From Actinomycetospora soli (GTDB taxonomy: Bacteria; Actinomycetota; Actinomycetes; Mycobacteriales; Pseudonocardiaceae), in assembly GCF_021026295.1 (NCBI RefSeq), contig NZ_JAJNDA010000002.1, positions 434,001 to 498,000 on the forward strand: a DNA stretch of 64,000 bases, in the 5' to 3' direction. A model generated the notes under the pieces. That model was not told where the DNA came from and did not search any database. It saw only the letters and a program-made list of their open reading frames with translations. The translations under genes and the position numbers were made by a program. Positions 45,643-53,753 of the stretch are shown in pieces (the stretch's first letter is position 1; every line of letters starts with the position of its first letter).

Positions 45643-45664
45643 GCATCGGAATCACTCCCGATGC
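45643..45664 (-). promoter_or_regulatory. Inverted repeat in the lsr2 leader
   Basis: GCATCGG (45643-45649) and CCGATGC (45658-45664) flank an eight-base spacer, 31-52 bp upstream of the lsr2 ATG. A TAACGT hexamer that could serve as -10 lies just upstream on the minus strand (about 45670-45675). Confidence 0.5.
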
Positions 45665-45751
45665 CATTCACGTTAGCAAGAATTCGCCGAAGTGCGAGCA
45701 CGGGGGGTCGGTTCACCCGTCGGTGTCGGGAGAAATGAGTGCGAGGACACG

Positions 45752-46582
45752 TCACGACTTCAGTCGCAGCTCCGTGAATTCGCGAGTCCGGGCCGTCAGG
45801 GCCTCCTCGGTGGGCAGTCGTTCCATGCTGCTCGCGCCGTAGAAGCCGTGGCAGGTCCCGGCGTGCTCGAGGACGTACGCGGCGTCCGCGGGCGCCGACA
45901 CCGGGCCGCCGTGGACCAGCACGAGGACGTCGTCCCGGATCTCCCGGGCCGCGGCCGCCCACTCGTCGGTGAGGGCGACGCAGTCGTCGAGCGTCTTCGC
46001 GGTCTCCGCGCCGATCGACCCGCCCGTCGTCAGGCCCATGTGGCACACGATCACGTCGGCCCCGGCGCGGGTCATGGCGCGGGCGTCGTCGGCGGAGAAC
46101 ACGTACGGCGTGGTCAGCAGGTCGTGGGCGCGGGCGGCCGCGACGAGGTCCACCTCGTGCGCGAACCCCATCCCGGTCTCCTCGAGATTGGCGCGGAAGG
46201 TGCCGTCGATGAGTCCGACGGTCGGGAAGTTCTGGATTCCCGCGAACCCGAGGTCGGCCAGTTCACGCAGGAATCGGTCGCGCAGCAGGAACGGGTCGGT
46301 CCCGTTCACGCCCGCGAGTACCGGGGTGTGTCGCACCACCGGCAACACCTCGGCGGCCATCTCGACCACGATCTCGTTCGCGTTGCCGTAGGCGAGCAGT
46401 CCCGCGAGGGACCCGCGGCCGGCCATGCGATAACGCCCCGAGTTGTAGATGACGATGAGGTCGATACCGCCGGCCTCCTCACATCGGGCCGACAGACCGG
46501 TGCCGGCACCGCCGCCGACGATCGGTTCACCGCGCCCCACCTTCTCGCGCAGTCGTTCCAGGATCTCCGCCCGCTTCGTCAC
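45752..46582 (-). CDS. TIM-barrel phosphoenolpyruvate hydrolase-like protein
   Basis: Protein of 276 residues of the PEP mutase/isocitrate lyase-like family named phosphoenolpyruvate hydrolase or TIM-barrel signal transduction protein. Core segments are [55 protein letters not shown], and [17 protein letters not shown]. It overlaps the Tm-1-like gene by GTGA, so the two are made together. In plants both halves are fused in one protein, tomato Tm-1, which inhibits tobamovirus replication. The bacterial reaction is unknown; a C-C bond lyase or hydrolase is likely from the fold. Confidence 0.82.
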   Translation of the reverse strand: MTKRAEILERLREKVGRGEPIVGGGAGTGLSARCEEAGGIDLIVIYNSGRYRMAGRGSLAGLLAYGNANEIVVEMAAEVLPVVRHTPVLAGVNGTDPFLLRDRFLRELADLGFAGIQNFPTVGLIDGTFRANLEETGMGFAHEVDLVAAARAHDLLTTPYVFSADDARAMTRAGADVIVCHMGLTTGGSIGAETAKTLDDCVALTDEWAAAAREIRDDVLVLVHGGPVSAPADAAYVLEHAGTCHGFYGASSMERLPTEEALTARTREFTELRLKS

Positions 46583-47754
46583 CGCTCTCCCACCTCGTGC
46601 AGGTTCTCCACCAGCGCCGTCGCGAACGCCGGGTCGTTCACGTGCAGATCGGTCTCGACCAGGCGGCGCCGATCGGTCTGGTGCAGTTCCGCCCGGAGCG
46701 TCCCGAGCAGGGCCTCGGTCGCCGCGGGGTCGGCGAACGGACCGCCGGCGACGTCGAGGGCCGAGACACCCGCCGTCGGGAAGACCAGACGGACGGGGCC
46801 CTCGCAGGCGTTGAGGCGCGCGGCGAGGAACCGGGCGGCGGCCCGGCACTCGTCGGGGGTGGTGCGCATGAGGGTCACCTGGGCGTTGTGCTCGTAGAGG
46901 ATCCGGCCGCGGTAGCGCTCCGGCACGGTGTCGGGTGCCCCGAAGTTGACCATGTCGAGCGCGCCGACGCTGCCGACCCACGGGACCCCGCGCCGGGCGA
47001 TCGCGCCGAGCCGGTCCTCGGTGGCCGCCATGATGCCGCCGGCGACCAGGTCGGCGATCTCGGTGGTGGACACGTCGACGACCGCCGTGATCAACCCGTC
47101 GTCGACCAGCTTCTCCATCGCCCGCCCGCCGGTGCCGGTGGCGTGGAAGACGAGGCAGTCGTAGGCGTCGGACACCTGCTCGGTCACCGCCGTGACGCAC
47201 GGCGTGGTGACGCCGAACATCGTCAGACCCAGCGCCGGCCTGTCCACCGCCTCGACCGCGGGTGCGGACAGGGACCCGGCGAGGGCGTGGGCGGCGTTGG
47301 AGAGGACGACCCGGCTGATGCGGTTGAGTCCGGCGACGTCGGTGACCGAGTACATCAGCGTGATGTCGGCGGAGCCCACGTACGGCGCGGTGTTGCCCGA
47401 CGCGACCGTGGACACCACGATCTTGGGCACGCCGACCGGCAGCCGCTGCAGTGCGGGCGTGATCAGCGCCGTGCCGCCCGACCCACCGAGGCCGATCACG
47501 CCGTCCGGGCGCTGCTCGGGCAGCCAGCGCTCGAGCGCGGCGGCCATGGCGGAGACGGACGTGCCGCGGTCGCCGGTGAACGCGCTCCGGTCGGCCACGT
47601 CGGCGGGCGTGACGTCCGCCCGGCGTGCGTCCGGGTCCGAGGTCCCGACGTCGACCGTGGTCACCTCGTGGCCCGCGGCCCGGATCGCGTCGGCGACGTA
47701 GCGCAGCTCGTCGCCCTTCGTGTCGAACGTGCCCACCACGTAGGCGTGCGCCAT
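46579..47754 (-). CDS. Tm-1-like ATP-binding domain protein (UPF0261)
   Basis: Protein of 391 residues of the UPF0261 family, homologous to the N-terminal half of tomato Tm-1. It starts [20 protein letters not shown], carries [20 protein letters not shown] and [18 protein letters not shown], and later [18 protein letters not shown] and [14 protein letters not shown]. Structures of relatives bind ATP or NAD-like ligands between two Rossmann-type domains. GGGAGGG stands before the ATG. Operon partner is the TIM-barrel protein. The two genes lie in a block that splits the origin tRNA genes. Confidence 0.85.
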   Translation of the reverse strand: MAHAYVVGTFDTKGDELRYVADAIRAAGHEVTTVDVGTSDPDARRADVTPADVADRSAFTGDRGTSVSAMAAALERWLPEQRPDGVIGLGGSGGTALITPALQRLPVGVPKIVVSTVASGNTAPYVGSADITLMYSVTDVAGLNRISRVVLSNAAHALAGSLSAPAVEAVDRPALGLTMFGVTTPCVTAVTEQVSDAYDCLVFHATGTGGRAMEKLVDDGLITAVVDVSTTEIADLVAGGIMAATEDRLGAIARRGVPWVGSVGALDMVNFGAPDTVPERYRGRILYEHNAQVTLMRTTPDECRAAARFLAARLNACEGPVRLVFPTAGVSALDVAGGPFADPAATEALLGTLRAELHQTDRRRLVETDLHVNDPAFATALVENLHEVGER

Positions 47755-47848
47755 GAGCCCTCCCGCTCCACCACCGACGTCGCCGTCGTCGTCGTCCCCC
47801 GAGTCCTATCGCAGAACGGGGGCCGGTGGGGGCTGCTAGCGTGGTGGT

Positions 47849-47965
47849 GTGAAGAAGCTGGTCGTGCTCGTTGCGGCGGCGTTCGGGGTGGCCCACCTCG
47901 TGCGGCGCAAGCAGCAGGAGCGGCCGGCGGCGGAGGTCTGGCGCGAGGCGACCCGCGCGTCGTAG
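47849..47965 (+). CDS. DLW-39 family small protein
   Basis: A 38-residue protein missed by length filters: it starts [20 protein letters not shown], a hydrophobic helix, then a charged tail ending [13 protein letters not shown]-39 proteins are typically about 39 residues and end in an acidic D/E-x-W motif, and they sit between the tRNA-Ile and tRNA-Ala genes near gyrA in actinobacteria, as here. The GTG at 47849 follows TAGCGT (47837-47842) by six bases, so the transcript would be leaderless. Function unknown; probably a membrane microprotein. Confidence 0.75.
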   Translation: MKKLVVLVAAAFGVAHLVRRKQQERPAAEVWREATRAS

Positions 47966-47976
47966 ACCCTCCACAC

Positions 47977-48049
47977 GGGGACATAGCTCAATTGGCAGAG
48001 CACCGCCTTTGCAAGGCGGGGGTTAGGGGTTCGATTCCCCTTGTCTCCA
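47977..48049 (+). tRNA. tRNA-Ala (TGC)
   Basis: Cloverleaf of 73 nt. Acceptor GGGGACA pairs with TGTCTCC; D-arm AGCTCAATTGGCAGAGC; anticodon loop CTTTGCAAG gives TGC; T-loop GGTTCGATTCC. The 3' CCA is not fully encoded at the expected place (ACCCC follows). Its 3' half overlaps antisense the end of the tetR gene. Confidence 0.96.
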
Positions 48050-48562
48050 CCCCACGGCCGCGTGCAGGACGCTCAGCACCGCGGCCTCGTCGAGATCGGT
48101 GAGCGCGTCCTGCAGCCACAGACCGTTCACCGCGGCCACGAGCAGCTCGGGGGCCGGTGCGCCGAGACGGGTCGCGAGCGCGGCCAGGGCGGTCTCCCAC
48201 CGGTCGACCTCGCCCCGTAGGTCGTCGCGACGCGCCGCGAGCAGGAACAGGTCGTACTCGGCGATGAGCGTCGACCGGTCCGAACCGGCGATCACGGCGG
48301 CGAGCGCCTCGAGCGTCGGCACCGCCTCGAGGGCAGCGACGTAGCGGTCGTTGACCTCGACGAGCGTGCTCACGAGCAGGTCGTCCACCGACGCGAAGTG
48401 GTAGAGCACCGCGCTCGGCGGCATCCCGGCCTCGTCGGCGACCCGGCGCTGGCTCACGCCCGCGGGCCCGCCCCGTGCGACCACCCGCAGCGTGGCGTCG
48501 AGGAGTTCCCGACGACGGGTCGCTCCGCGTCGGCGTCGACCGTCCGTGATCGCGTCAGGCAC
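48023..48562 (-). CDS. TetR family transcriptional regulator
   Basis: Repressor of 179 residues. N-terminal HTH: RRELLDATLRVVARGGPAGV, SQRRVADEAGMPPSAVLYHF. The rest is the ligand-binding helical domain. It overlaps the SMR gene by eight bases and would be cotranscribed with it, so it most likely represses the pump promoter. The last nine codons (WRQGESNP and stop) are read antisense through the tRNA-Ala gene, meaning the native stop is missing or was replaced by tRNA sequence. Confidence 0.88.
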   Translation of the reverse strand: MPDAITDGRRRRGATRRRELLDATLRVVARGGPAGVSQRRVADEAGMPPSAVLYHFASVDDLLVSTLVEVNDRYVAALEAVPTLEALAAVIAGSDRSTLIAEYDLFLLAARRDDLRGEVDRWETALAALATRLGAPAPELLVAAVNGLWLQDALTDLDEAAVLSVLHAAVGWRQGESNP

Positions 48563-48881
48563 CGTGCGATCCGCCGAGCTCCAGTGCCAGGACGCCCGCG
48601 ATCACGAGCCCGATGCCTCCGACCTGCACCCAGGTCAGCGACTCCCCGAGGAACAGCGCGCCGATGATCGCGATGGCGGCGACCCCGGTCGCGGCCCAGA
48701 TCCCGTAGGCCACCCCCACCGGCAGGCCACGCGCGAGGGCCTGGGAGAGCGAGTAGAAGGCGACCACGTACCCGACCACCACCACGATCGACGGCACGAG
48801 CCGGCTGAACCCCTCCGAGAGCTTCAGCGAGACCGTGCCCGCCACCTCCGCGGCGATCGCGACCGCGAGCCAGATCCACAC
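48555..48881 (-). CDS. Small multidrug resistance (SMR/QacE-type) efflux protein
   Basis: Four-helix membrane protein of 108 residues. The active-site glutamate lies in the first helix (WIWLAVAIAAEVAGTVSLKL), and the family motif AYGIWAATGVAAIAIIGALF and FLGESLTWVQ follow. SMR proteins export cationic antiseptics or guanidinium in exchange for protons as antiparallel dimers. The GTG at 48881 is seven bases after TAGTCT (minus strand, 48889-48894). A 12-bp palindrome lies just upstream of that hexamer and a 36-bp conserved element further up. Confidence 0.88.
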   Translation of the reverse strand: MWIWLAVAIAAEVAGTVSLKLSEGFSRLVPSIVVVVGYVVAFYSLSQALARGLPVGVAYGIWAATGVAAIAIIGALFLGESLTWVQVGGIGLVIAGVLALELGGSHGA

Positions 48882-48897
48882 GTCGTCCAGACTACTG

Positions 48898-48909
48898 GAG
48901 CGATCGCTC
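48898..48909. promoter_or_regulatory. Palindromic operator candidate upstream of the SMR gene
   Basis: GAGCGATCGCTC is a perfect 12-bp palindrome three bases upstream of the putative -10 hexamer TAGTCT, inside the -35/-10 spacer. This is a typical TetR operator position. Confidence 0.6.
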
Positions 48910-48939
48910 AGGAAGTTCGAGATCGAGGACGCGGCGTCG

Positions 48940-48975
48940 CTGCCACTGGATGACAGCAACGACGCTTTCCTGCCA
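48940..48975 (-). repeat. 36-bp intergenic element, copy 2
   Basis: Identical to 7087-7122 at 35 of 36 positions (T at 48951 against C at 7098). Same orientation relative to its flanking minus-strand genes: 17 bp after the P450 stop and 59 bp before the SMR start. Confidence 0.8.
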
Positions 48976-48991
48976 TGAGGGAGTGGGGGGC

Positions 48992-50200
48992 TCAGCGCGG
49001 GTGCAGACGCAGCGGCAGGGACGCCCACTCCCGCATACTGTTGTTCGCCCGGCGCACCGGGTCGCCCGCGGGCTCGATGCGCTCCACCTGGTCGGCGAGG
49101 GCCGCGAGCAGGGCGTCGGCCTCGAGCCGAGCGACGTGCTGCCCGACGCACTGGTGCAGCCCGAAGCCGAAGCCGACGTGGCCCGACGGGTCGCGGTGCA
49201 GGTCGAAGCGCGCGGGCTCGTCCCAGTGGCGCGGGTCGTGGTTGGCCGACCCCAGGTACATCAGGATCTTCGCGCCCTCGGGGACGACCGTGTCCCCGAT
49301 CGGGACGTCGACCTCGGCGGTCCGGAAGAACGTCTGCACCGGGGAACCCCAGCGCACCGCCTCGTCGAAGCAGACCCGTCGTCGGGAGGGCTCGGAGCGG
49401 TAGTGGGCCCACTGGTCGGGGTGCGTCGCGAGCCCGTGGAGCACCCAGCCGAGGCCGTGCACCGTGGTGTCCACGCCCGCCGAGAGCAACGAGCGGACCA
49501 CGAGCGGGGCCTGCTCCGCCGTGAGGTCGCCGCGGTCGGCGGCGGCCCAGATGTCGGCGCCGAACCCCTCGTCGGCGAGCGTCTCCCGGGCGCACTGCGC
49601 GTTGACCCACGCCGCGTGCTCGCCGGCGTGCACGGCGCCCGCGGCCACCAGCTCGTTGTGCGGTCCGAACGCGTTGAACAGGTACTCGCCGTAGGGCAGC
49701 AGGTGCTCGCGGCCCTCCCGGGCGATGCCGACCGCGTCCGGGAAGACCCGCAGCGGGAAGGCCTCGGCGAGGGCGGTCATGCCGTCGACCTCGACGGGCC
49801 GGCCACCGGTCCCGAGCAGCGCGTCGACGTGCTCGACCGCCGCCGCGAACCATTGGTCGCGCCACCGCCGCAGGGCCCGCGGGCCGAGGATCGCGGACAG
49901 CACGCGGCGGGGGGCGTCGTGGTGCGGCGGATCCGCCTCGAGCAGCAACGACGGCGGACGCCAGGGCTTCTCCCGGCGGAAGTTCGACAGCCCGACGCCG
50001 GCCGACGAGCAGAAGCGCTGCCAGTCGGTCAGCGCGGCGCGGACCTCGGCGTAGCGGCCCATCGCGTAGAGGTCGTGGGCTGCGAGGTACTGGACCGGTC
50101 CCGCATCGCGCAGGGCGGCCTGGAACGGCAGCGGGTCGGTGAGGACCTCGACGGAGAACGGGTCGACGTGGGTGACGGGGGTGGTGCTCGACGTGGTCAT
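48992..50200 (-). CDS. Cytochrome P450
   Basis: Heme monooxygenase of 402 residues. The heme-ligand loop reads FGFGLHQCVGQHVARLEA with the axial cysteine; the I-helix oxygen-activation motif is SAGVDTTVHG; the K-helix ExxR is EAVR. No membrane anchor, so soluble. It overlaps the reductase gene by ATGA, strongly suggesting that the reductase is its electron donor. The IclR regulator and MFS permease upstream suggest catabolism of a small, possibly aromatic substrate, which is an inference. Confidence 0.92.
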   Translation of the reverse strand: MTTSSTTPVTHVDPFSVEVLTDPLPFQAALRDAGPVQYLAAHDLYAMGRYAEVRAALTDWQRFCSSAGVGLSNFRREKPWRPPSLLLEADPPHHDAPRRVLSAILGPRALRRWRDQWFAAAVEHVDALLGTGGRPVEVDGMTALAEAFPLRVFPDAVGIAREGREHLLPYGEYLFNAFGPHNELVAAGAVHAGEHAAWVNAQCARETLADEGFGADIWAAADRGDLTAEQAPLVVRSLLSAGVDTTVHGLGWVLHGLATHPDQWAHYRSEPSRRRVCFDEAVRWGSPVQTFFRTAEVDVPIGDTVVPEGAKILMYLGSANHDPRHWDEPARFDLHRDPSGHVGFGFGLHQCVGQHVARLEADALLAALADQVERIEPAGDPVRRANNSMREWASLPLRLHPR

Positions 50201-51120
50201 CACAGGTCCAGGACGAGGTGGTCGGAGGCGGCGCGCGAGACGCAGGGCAGCATGCAGTCGCCCGCGGCGCGTTCGTGGTCGGCGAGGACCTGGTCGCGGT
50301 GGTCGGGGACGCCGGCGAGCACGGTCGTCTCGCACGTCCCGCAGGTGCCGCGCTCGCAGGAGGACAGCGTGGTGGCGCCGGCGCGGCGCATCGCCTCCAG
50401 CACGGACACCGACGCGTCGACGGTCAGGGTCGTCCCGCTGCGGGCGAGCTCGACGGTGAAGGGCTCGTCGCGGACCGGGGCCGCGACCTCGGTCGTGGTG
50501 AACCGCTCCGTGCGCAGGCGGGCGGCCGGGACGAGGGCGGCGACGGCGTCGAGCAGCGGCCCCGGACCGCAGGCGTAGACCACCGTGCCCTCGTCGACCG
50601 TCCCGAGCCATGACGCGAGGGGCAGGAGACCCCGCTCGTCCTGCGGCACCACCGTGGTCCGGTCCGCCGGGAGCTCGTCGAGGAAGGCCATCGAGGCCCG
50701 CCGTCGCCCGCCGTAGAGCAGCGCGTGGTCGGCCCCGAGCACCTCCGCCGCCGCGATCATCGGCAGCAGCGGCGTGACGCCGATGCCGCCCGCCACGAAC
50801 CGGTACCGCGGCGCGGGCGCGAGCGGGAAGTGGTTGCGCGGGCCGCCCAGCCCCACGGTGTCGCCGGGGCGCAGCACGTCGTGCACGTACTGCGAGCCGC
50901 CGCGGCCGTCCGGCTCGCGCAGCACCGCCACCCGGTACGACGACGGGTCCCACCGGTCGCCGCACAGCGAGTACTGCCGCGTCGCGCCCGAGTCGAGGGT
51001 GAGGTCCACGTGCGCGCCGGGCGTCCAGTCCGGGAGCCGGCCGCCGTCGGGACGCGCGAGGGTCAGGGCGACGACGCCGTCGGCGACGACGTCCTTGGCG
51101 GTCACCACCAGCGAGGTCAT
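50200..51120 (-). CDS. PDR/VanB family oxidoreductase (FMN/NAD, 2Fe-2S)
   Basis: Reductase of 306 residues in the phthalate dioxygenase reductase/vanillate demethylase reductase family. An N-terminal flavin domain (RQYSLCGDRWDPSSYRVAVL), a nucleotide domain (FVAGGIGVTPLLPMIAAAE, VYACGPGPLLDAV), and a C-terminal plant-type 2Fe-2S domain with SSCERGTCGTCETTV and a fourth Cys in GDCMLPCVSR. It probably feeds electrons from NADH to the P450 translated from the same message. Starts with ATG; 68 bp after the IclR gene. Confidence 0.9.
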   Translation of the reverse strand: MTSLVVTAKDVVADGVVALTLARPDGGRLPDWTPGAHVDLTLDSGATRQYSLCGDRWDPSSYRVAVLREPDGRGGSQYVHDVLRPGDTVGLGGPRNHFPLAPAPRYRFVAGGIGVTPLLPMIAAAEVLGADHALLYGGRRRASMAFLDELPADRTTVVPQDERGLLPLASWLGTVDEGTVVYACGPGPLLDAVAALVPAARLRTERFTTTEVAAPVRDEPFTVELARSGTTLTVDASVSVLEAMRRAGATTLSSCERGTCGTCETTVLAGVPDHRDQVLADHERAAGDCMLPCVSRAASDHLVLDL

Positions 51121-51188
51121 GCCCGTCAGCGTGCGGAGCCGGGTGCCTCGGGCGGTAGGGCCTGCCCGTTCAACGGGCCGACCCGGCG

Positions 51189-51932
51189 TCAGGACCGCAG
51201 TCGTCTCCGGATGCGCCGCGCCGCCTCGGTCAGCGCCGGCACCGTCCGGGCCGCCTCGCCGTCGTTGGGCACCACCACCGACACGGCCGCCACCACGTGG
51301 CCGTCGGGGTCGCGGACGGGGACGGCCACGCCGGTCGCGTCGAGGTGGATGTAGCCGGGACAGAGCGCGACGCCACGGTCGCGGATCTCCGCGAGGCGGG
51401 CGCGGAGCACGGTCGGGTCGGTGATCGTGTTCCGCGTGAAACCGGCGAGCGGGCGGGCGAGCACGCGCTCCTGCAGCGTCGTCGAGCCGAACGCGAGCAG
51501 CACCAGGCCCGACGACGAGGCGTGCAGCGGGAGCCGGGCCGCGATGCGGGTCAGGTTGATCACCGCCCGCTCGGCCGAGAGGCGCTCGACGAACAGCACC
51601 TCGTCGCCGTCGAGCACCCCGAACTGGGCGTGCTGCCCGACCGTCCGGTGCAGGTCCTCGAGCACGGGCATCGCGGTCTCGCGCAGCGAGAGCGTCGACG
51701 AGGCCCGCGCCCCGAGCTCCCAGAGGCGCGTGCCGATCCGCACCCGGCCGTCGTCGCGCACGAGCAGGCCGTGCCCGACGAGCTCCGCGACCAGCCGGGA
51801 CGCCGTGGTGGAGGGGAGGTCGGCGCGCCGCGCGATCTCGGTGACGGCGAGCGCGGGCGCCTCCGGGGTGAAGCACTCGAGGATCCGCACGACCCGCTCG
51901 AGCAGCGACTCGCCGGAGTCGGAGCGGGCCAT
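51189..51932 (-). CDS. IclR family transcriptional regulator
   Basis: Protein of 247 residues. Winged HTH at the N-terminus (ESLLERVVRILECF, VTEIARRADLPSTTASRLVA) and an effector-binding GAF-like domain (RLPLHASSSGLVLLAF, GVALCPGYIHLDATGVAVPV). IclR proteins often control aromatic or organic acid catabolism next to the target genes; here the P450-reductase pair and the MFS permease flank it. It overlaps the permease stop by one base (TGATG). Confidence 0.9.
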   Translation of the reverse strand: MARSDSGESLLERVVRILECFTPEAPALAVTEIARRADLPSTTASRLVAELVGHGLLVRDDGRVRIGTRLWELGARASSTLSLRETAMPVLEDLHRTVGQHAQFGVLDGDEVLFVERLSAERAVINLTRIAARLPLHASSSGLVLLAFGSTTLQERVLARPLAGFTRNTITDPTVLRARLAEIRDRGVALCPGYIHLDATGVAVPVRDPDGHVVAAVSVVVPNDGEAARTVPALTEAARRIRRRLRS

Positions 51933-53107
51933 CAGGCCGTGCGGCGGCGGACCTGCAGTCCGCCGAGCGCGGTGAGCGCGACCAGCACGGCGATCCCGAG
52001 GAACCCGCCGCCGAGGCCGAACGCGGCCGCGAGCACGCCGGTGAGGAAGGGGCCACCGGCCTCGCCGATCTCCCGGCCGATCTCCGCCGAGCCCATCGTC
52101 TGCCCGATGCGCTCCGGCGGGCTCCACGCCGCGAGCACGGCGAACGCGACCGGGGTGATCACGGCCGTGCCGATCCCGATGACCGCCGCTGCCACGAGCA
52201 GCCCCGCCAGGTGCCCGACCACGGCGGGGACCGCCAGCCCGGCCGCGGTGAGGAGGGTCCCGACGACGAGCGCGGTCCGGTCGGGCAGCCGGCCCGCGTC
52301 GCGCACGCGCCCGACCAGCGGCTGGCTCACGGCCGCGACGACGGCGAGCACCGACACCGCCGCGCCCGTCGCGACCGGGGACAGCCCGTCCGCGGCGCCG
52401 ACCAGCGGCAGGAAGCCGACACCGCACGAGAGGGCGGCGGCGCTGGCGGCGAGGGCGAGCGTGGGGGGCAGGAACCCGGGGTCGGCGAGGCCGCGCAGCG
52501 CCTGCCCGAGCCCCTGGCGCCGGCGCGGGAGCGGCGGCGGGTCGGGGACGACGACCACGGTCCACACGAACACGGCCACCGCGACGACCGTGAGCACCGT
52601 GAACAGCAGCGGGTAGCCGCCCGCCGCGATCAGCACCCCGCCGAGCAGCGGTCCGGCCGTGTAGCCGAGGCCCTTCCACGCGCCGTAGCCGCCGAAGGCA
52701 CGGCCCTGGCCGGTCGCCGGTGCGATCCGGCCGATCAGGGCCCCGGCGGACGGGGAGAACGCGGCCGCGGCCGCGCCCTGGGCGAAGCGGGCGAGTCCGA
52801 GCAGGGCCGGGTTGCCGACCAGCACGAACGCCGCGGAGGCCAGGGCGAAGCCGAACAGGCCCCCGAGCAGCACCGGGCGGAGCCCGACCCGGTCGGCGAG
52901 TGCGCCGAACACCGGCTTGAGGACGATCTCGGCGCCGTCGTAGAGCGCCAGCAGGATGCCGAGCGTGACGAGCTGCTCGCCGAGGTCGCCGGTGAACCCG
53001 AGGTTCGCGGCGATGCCGTGCGAGCCGAACGCCGTGACGAACCCGGCCGCGTAGAGCGGGAGGATCGCCCCCCGCGCCACGGGCCGCGTCGCCCCGCCGT
53101 CGTTCAC
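51932..53107 (-). CDS. MFS transporter
   Basis: Permease of 391 residues with about 12 helices. Conserved features are GALADRVGLRPVLLGG between helices 2 and 3 and its second-half repeat GRVRDAGRLPDRTAL, plus RIAPATGQGRAFGGYGAWKG-type loop. It is the first gene of the leftward unit MFS-IclR-reductase-P450, so it may import the P450 substrate or export a product. GTG start. Confidence 0.85.
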   Translation of the reverse strand: MNDGGATRPVARGAILPLYAAGFVTAFGSHGIAANLGFTGDLGEQLVTLGILLALYDGAEIVLKPVFGALADRVGLRPVLLGGLFGFALASAAFVLVGNPALLGLARFAQGAAAAAFSPSAGALIGRIAPATGQGRAFGGYGAWKGLGYTAGPLLGGVLIAAGGYPLLFTVLTVVAVAVFVWTVVVVPDPPPLPRRRQGLGQALRGLADPGFLPPTLALAASAAALSCGVGFLPLVGAADGLSPVATGAAVSVLAVVAAVSQPLVGRVRDAGRLPDRTALVVGTLLTAAGLAVPAVVGHLAGLLVAAAVIGIGTAVITPVAFAVLAAWSPPERIGQTMGSAEIGREIGEAGGPFLTGVLAAAFGLGGGFLGIAVLVALTALGGLQVRRRTA

Positions 53108-53135
53108 GCCCCCATCACACCAGTCGCGACGGTCC

Positions 53136-53546
53136 TCAGCCCTGCGGCTGGGCGATGTTCACCAGCCAGGTCACGCCGAAGCGGTCGGTGCACTGGCCGA
53201 ACTCGTCGCCCCACATCTGCTTCTCGAGGGGGACCGAGACGGTGCCGTCGGCGGAGAGCTGCTCGAAGTACCCGCGCAGCCGGTCCCCCTCGTCGCCGGA
53301 CAGGCTGACCGAGATCGAGGACCCGGAGGGCCGGTCCATCCCGGCGGGGGTGTCGGAGGCCATCAGCGTGAAGCCCTGGTCGGTCTCCAGCTGGGCGTGC
53401 ATGACCTTCGCCGCCTCGGGGCCCTCGGTGCCCATGTCGCCGAAGGTCATGACGTTCAGCGTGCCGCCGAGGACGTCGCGGTAGAACTCCATGGCCGGTC
53501 GGGCGGAGTCGTCGAAGTGCAGGTAGGGGTTGAGGTGGGTGCCCAT
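53136..53546 (-). CDS. VOC family protein (PhnB-like)
   Basis: Protein of 136 residues of the glyoxalase/bleomycin-resistance superfamily, PhnB-like group: LNPYLHFDDSARPAMEFYRD at the start, VLGGTLNVMTFGDMG, and the C-terminal WGDEFGQCTDRFGVTWLVN. Paired beta-alpha-beta-beta-beta units; metal ligands are not clear. The ATG at 53546 is six bases after TAACAT (minus strand, 53553-53558), suggesting leaderless expression. Confidence 0.87.
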   Translation of the reverse strand: MGTHLNPYLHFDDSARPAMEFYRDVLGGTLNVMTFGDMGTEGPEAAKVMHAQLETDQGFTLMASDTPAGMDRPSGSSISVSLSGDEGDRLRGYFEQLSADGTVSVPLEKQMWGDEFGQCTDRFGVTWLVNIAQPQG

Positions 53547-53749
53547 GGCTGGATGTTAGTCAGGTCACACCCGGTCACGGGGGCGGGACGGGGAGTCGCG
53601 GGACCGGCCTCGACCGGGACCACGAGCGTGGCGGAGACCGGGGCGGGTCCGGTCGAGGCCTGCCGGAGCAGGGCGAACTCCACCGCCGCGGCCGCCAGCA
53701 CGAGGACGACCGCCACCGCCACCAGGACGGGTGTGCTCCTCCGCCTCAC
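53456..53749 (-). CDS. Possible small membrane or secreted protein (uncertain)
   Basis: Open frame of 97 codons. It begins VRRRSTPVLVAVAVVLVLAA, a basic start and hydrophobic helix like a signal anchor, then a short Pro/Thr-rich stretch. The last 30 codons lie inside the VOC gene in another frame and look like shadow sequence, so the true product may be shorter or absent. A CATACT hexamer precedes the GTG. Reported because the 200-bp gap is otherwise empty. Confidence 0.3.
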   Translation of the reverse strand: MRRRSTPVLVAVAVVLVLAAAAVEFALLRQASTGPAPVSATLVVPVEAGPATPRPAPVTGCDLTNIQPWAPTSTPTCTSTTPPDRPWSSTATSSAAR

Positions 53750-53753
53750 ACGG

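Noticed and set aside
47977-48049. Possible integration site (att) at tRNA-Ala
   Set aside because: No duplicated tRNA 3' end or integrase within the window.
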